From positions 1 to 27,622 of the IMG/VR virus record IMGVR_UViG_3300031787_000673: a stretch of 27,622 bases of DNA. One strand, given 5' to 3'. Position numbers and translations under genes: made by a program. A model generated the notes under the pieces. It was not told the DNA's origin, did no database searches, and saw nothing but the letters and a program-made list of their open reading frames with translations. This DNA is from a virus. Below, in pieces: positions 27,612-27,622 of this stretch. Positions within the stretch are counted from its first letter, which is position 1; every line of letters begins with the position of its first letter.

Positions 27612-27622
27612 GTTTATTTATT

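Noticed and set aside
1-27622. CRISPR array, tRNA genes, integrase or att sites
   Set aside because: I saw no regularly spaced repeats, no cloverleaf-like sequence and no recombinase motif. The direct repeats found (21 and 38 nt) are at gene junctions and explained by gene duplication.

Overview
This window looks like part of a tailed-phage (siphovirus-type) genome, or a prophage, from a Bacteroidota host. The evidence for the host is the promoters. Several gene blocks are preceded by the Bacteroidota -7 box TAnnTTTG, twice with a TTG 19 nt upstream, and start codons sit behind A-rich leaders rather than clear Shine-Dalgarno sites. Signal-peptide-like segments ending in 'AFAQ' or 'NGQ' also fit. 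The tail genes (TP901-1-like major tail protein, G/GT tail chaperones, long tape measure, no sheath gene) indicate a long non-contractile tail. No integrase, recombinase or CI-type repressor is visible, so nothing here argues for lysogeny.

Layout. (1) 16-1641, minus strand: a 52-aa ribbon-helix-helix-like protein, a glycosyltransferase and an HNH endonuclease. In many phages such an HNH gene borders the terminase, so the missing terminase/head module probably lies beyond the left edge and, if the genome is circular, reconnects to the tail genes at the right edge. (2) 1659-1691: two divergent promoters interleaved in one inverted repeat. (3) 1705-17995, plus strand: the early/middle region. 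It has SSB, a membrane-anchored glucosaminidase, a methyltransferase, an HNH endonuclease and small unknowns; then an HNH-SF2 helicase fusion with a DNA-binding partner; then a replication initiator with small genes; then an OB-fold protein, a PD-(D/E)XK nuclease, ThyX, a dATP/dGTP hydrolase-like protein, dCTP deaminase, a membrane protein and a RuvC-like resolvase. Strong terminators at 11040, 12089, 16102 and 18025 divide it. (4) 18055-27611, minus strand: the late tail/lysis module, read right to left as major tail protein, tail chaperones, tape measure, large tail-tip protein, small tail protein, tail fibre, holin, a small unknown and amidase.

Two results stand out. First, two paralogous structured leader RNAs (about 5555-5650 and 8085-8181) each sit between a TATCTTTG promoter and a start codon 10-11 nt after their terminator. 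Each has three hairpins, and the loop of hairpin 1 is complementary over 7 nt to the loop of the terminator hairpin. The copies differ by compensatory changes in the stems and in the loop-loop helix. They precede the helicase operon and the replication-initiator operon, so they look like a duplicated attenuator-type regulator of phage DNA metabolism. Second, the tail chaperone gene carries a canonical A AAA AAC slippery heptamer (26867-26861, minus strand) that joins two ORFs into a 215-aa GT protein.

How the parts fit: dCTP deaminase and ThyX supply thymidylate while the dATP/dGTP hydrolase-like protein would act on purine pools. The initiator, helicase and SSB replicate DNA, presumably with a host polymerase, since none is encoded here. 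The PD-(D/E)XK nuclease, OB-fold protein and RuvC-like enzyme process recombination or packaging intermediates. Holin and amidase lyse the cell. All assignments come from reading motifs by eye; no database search was run.
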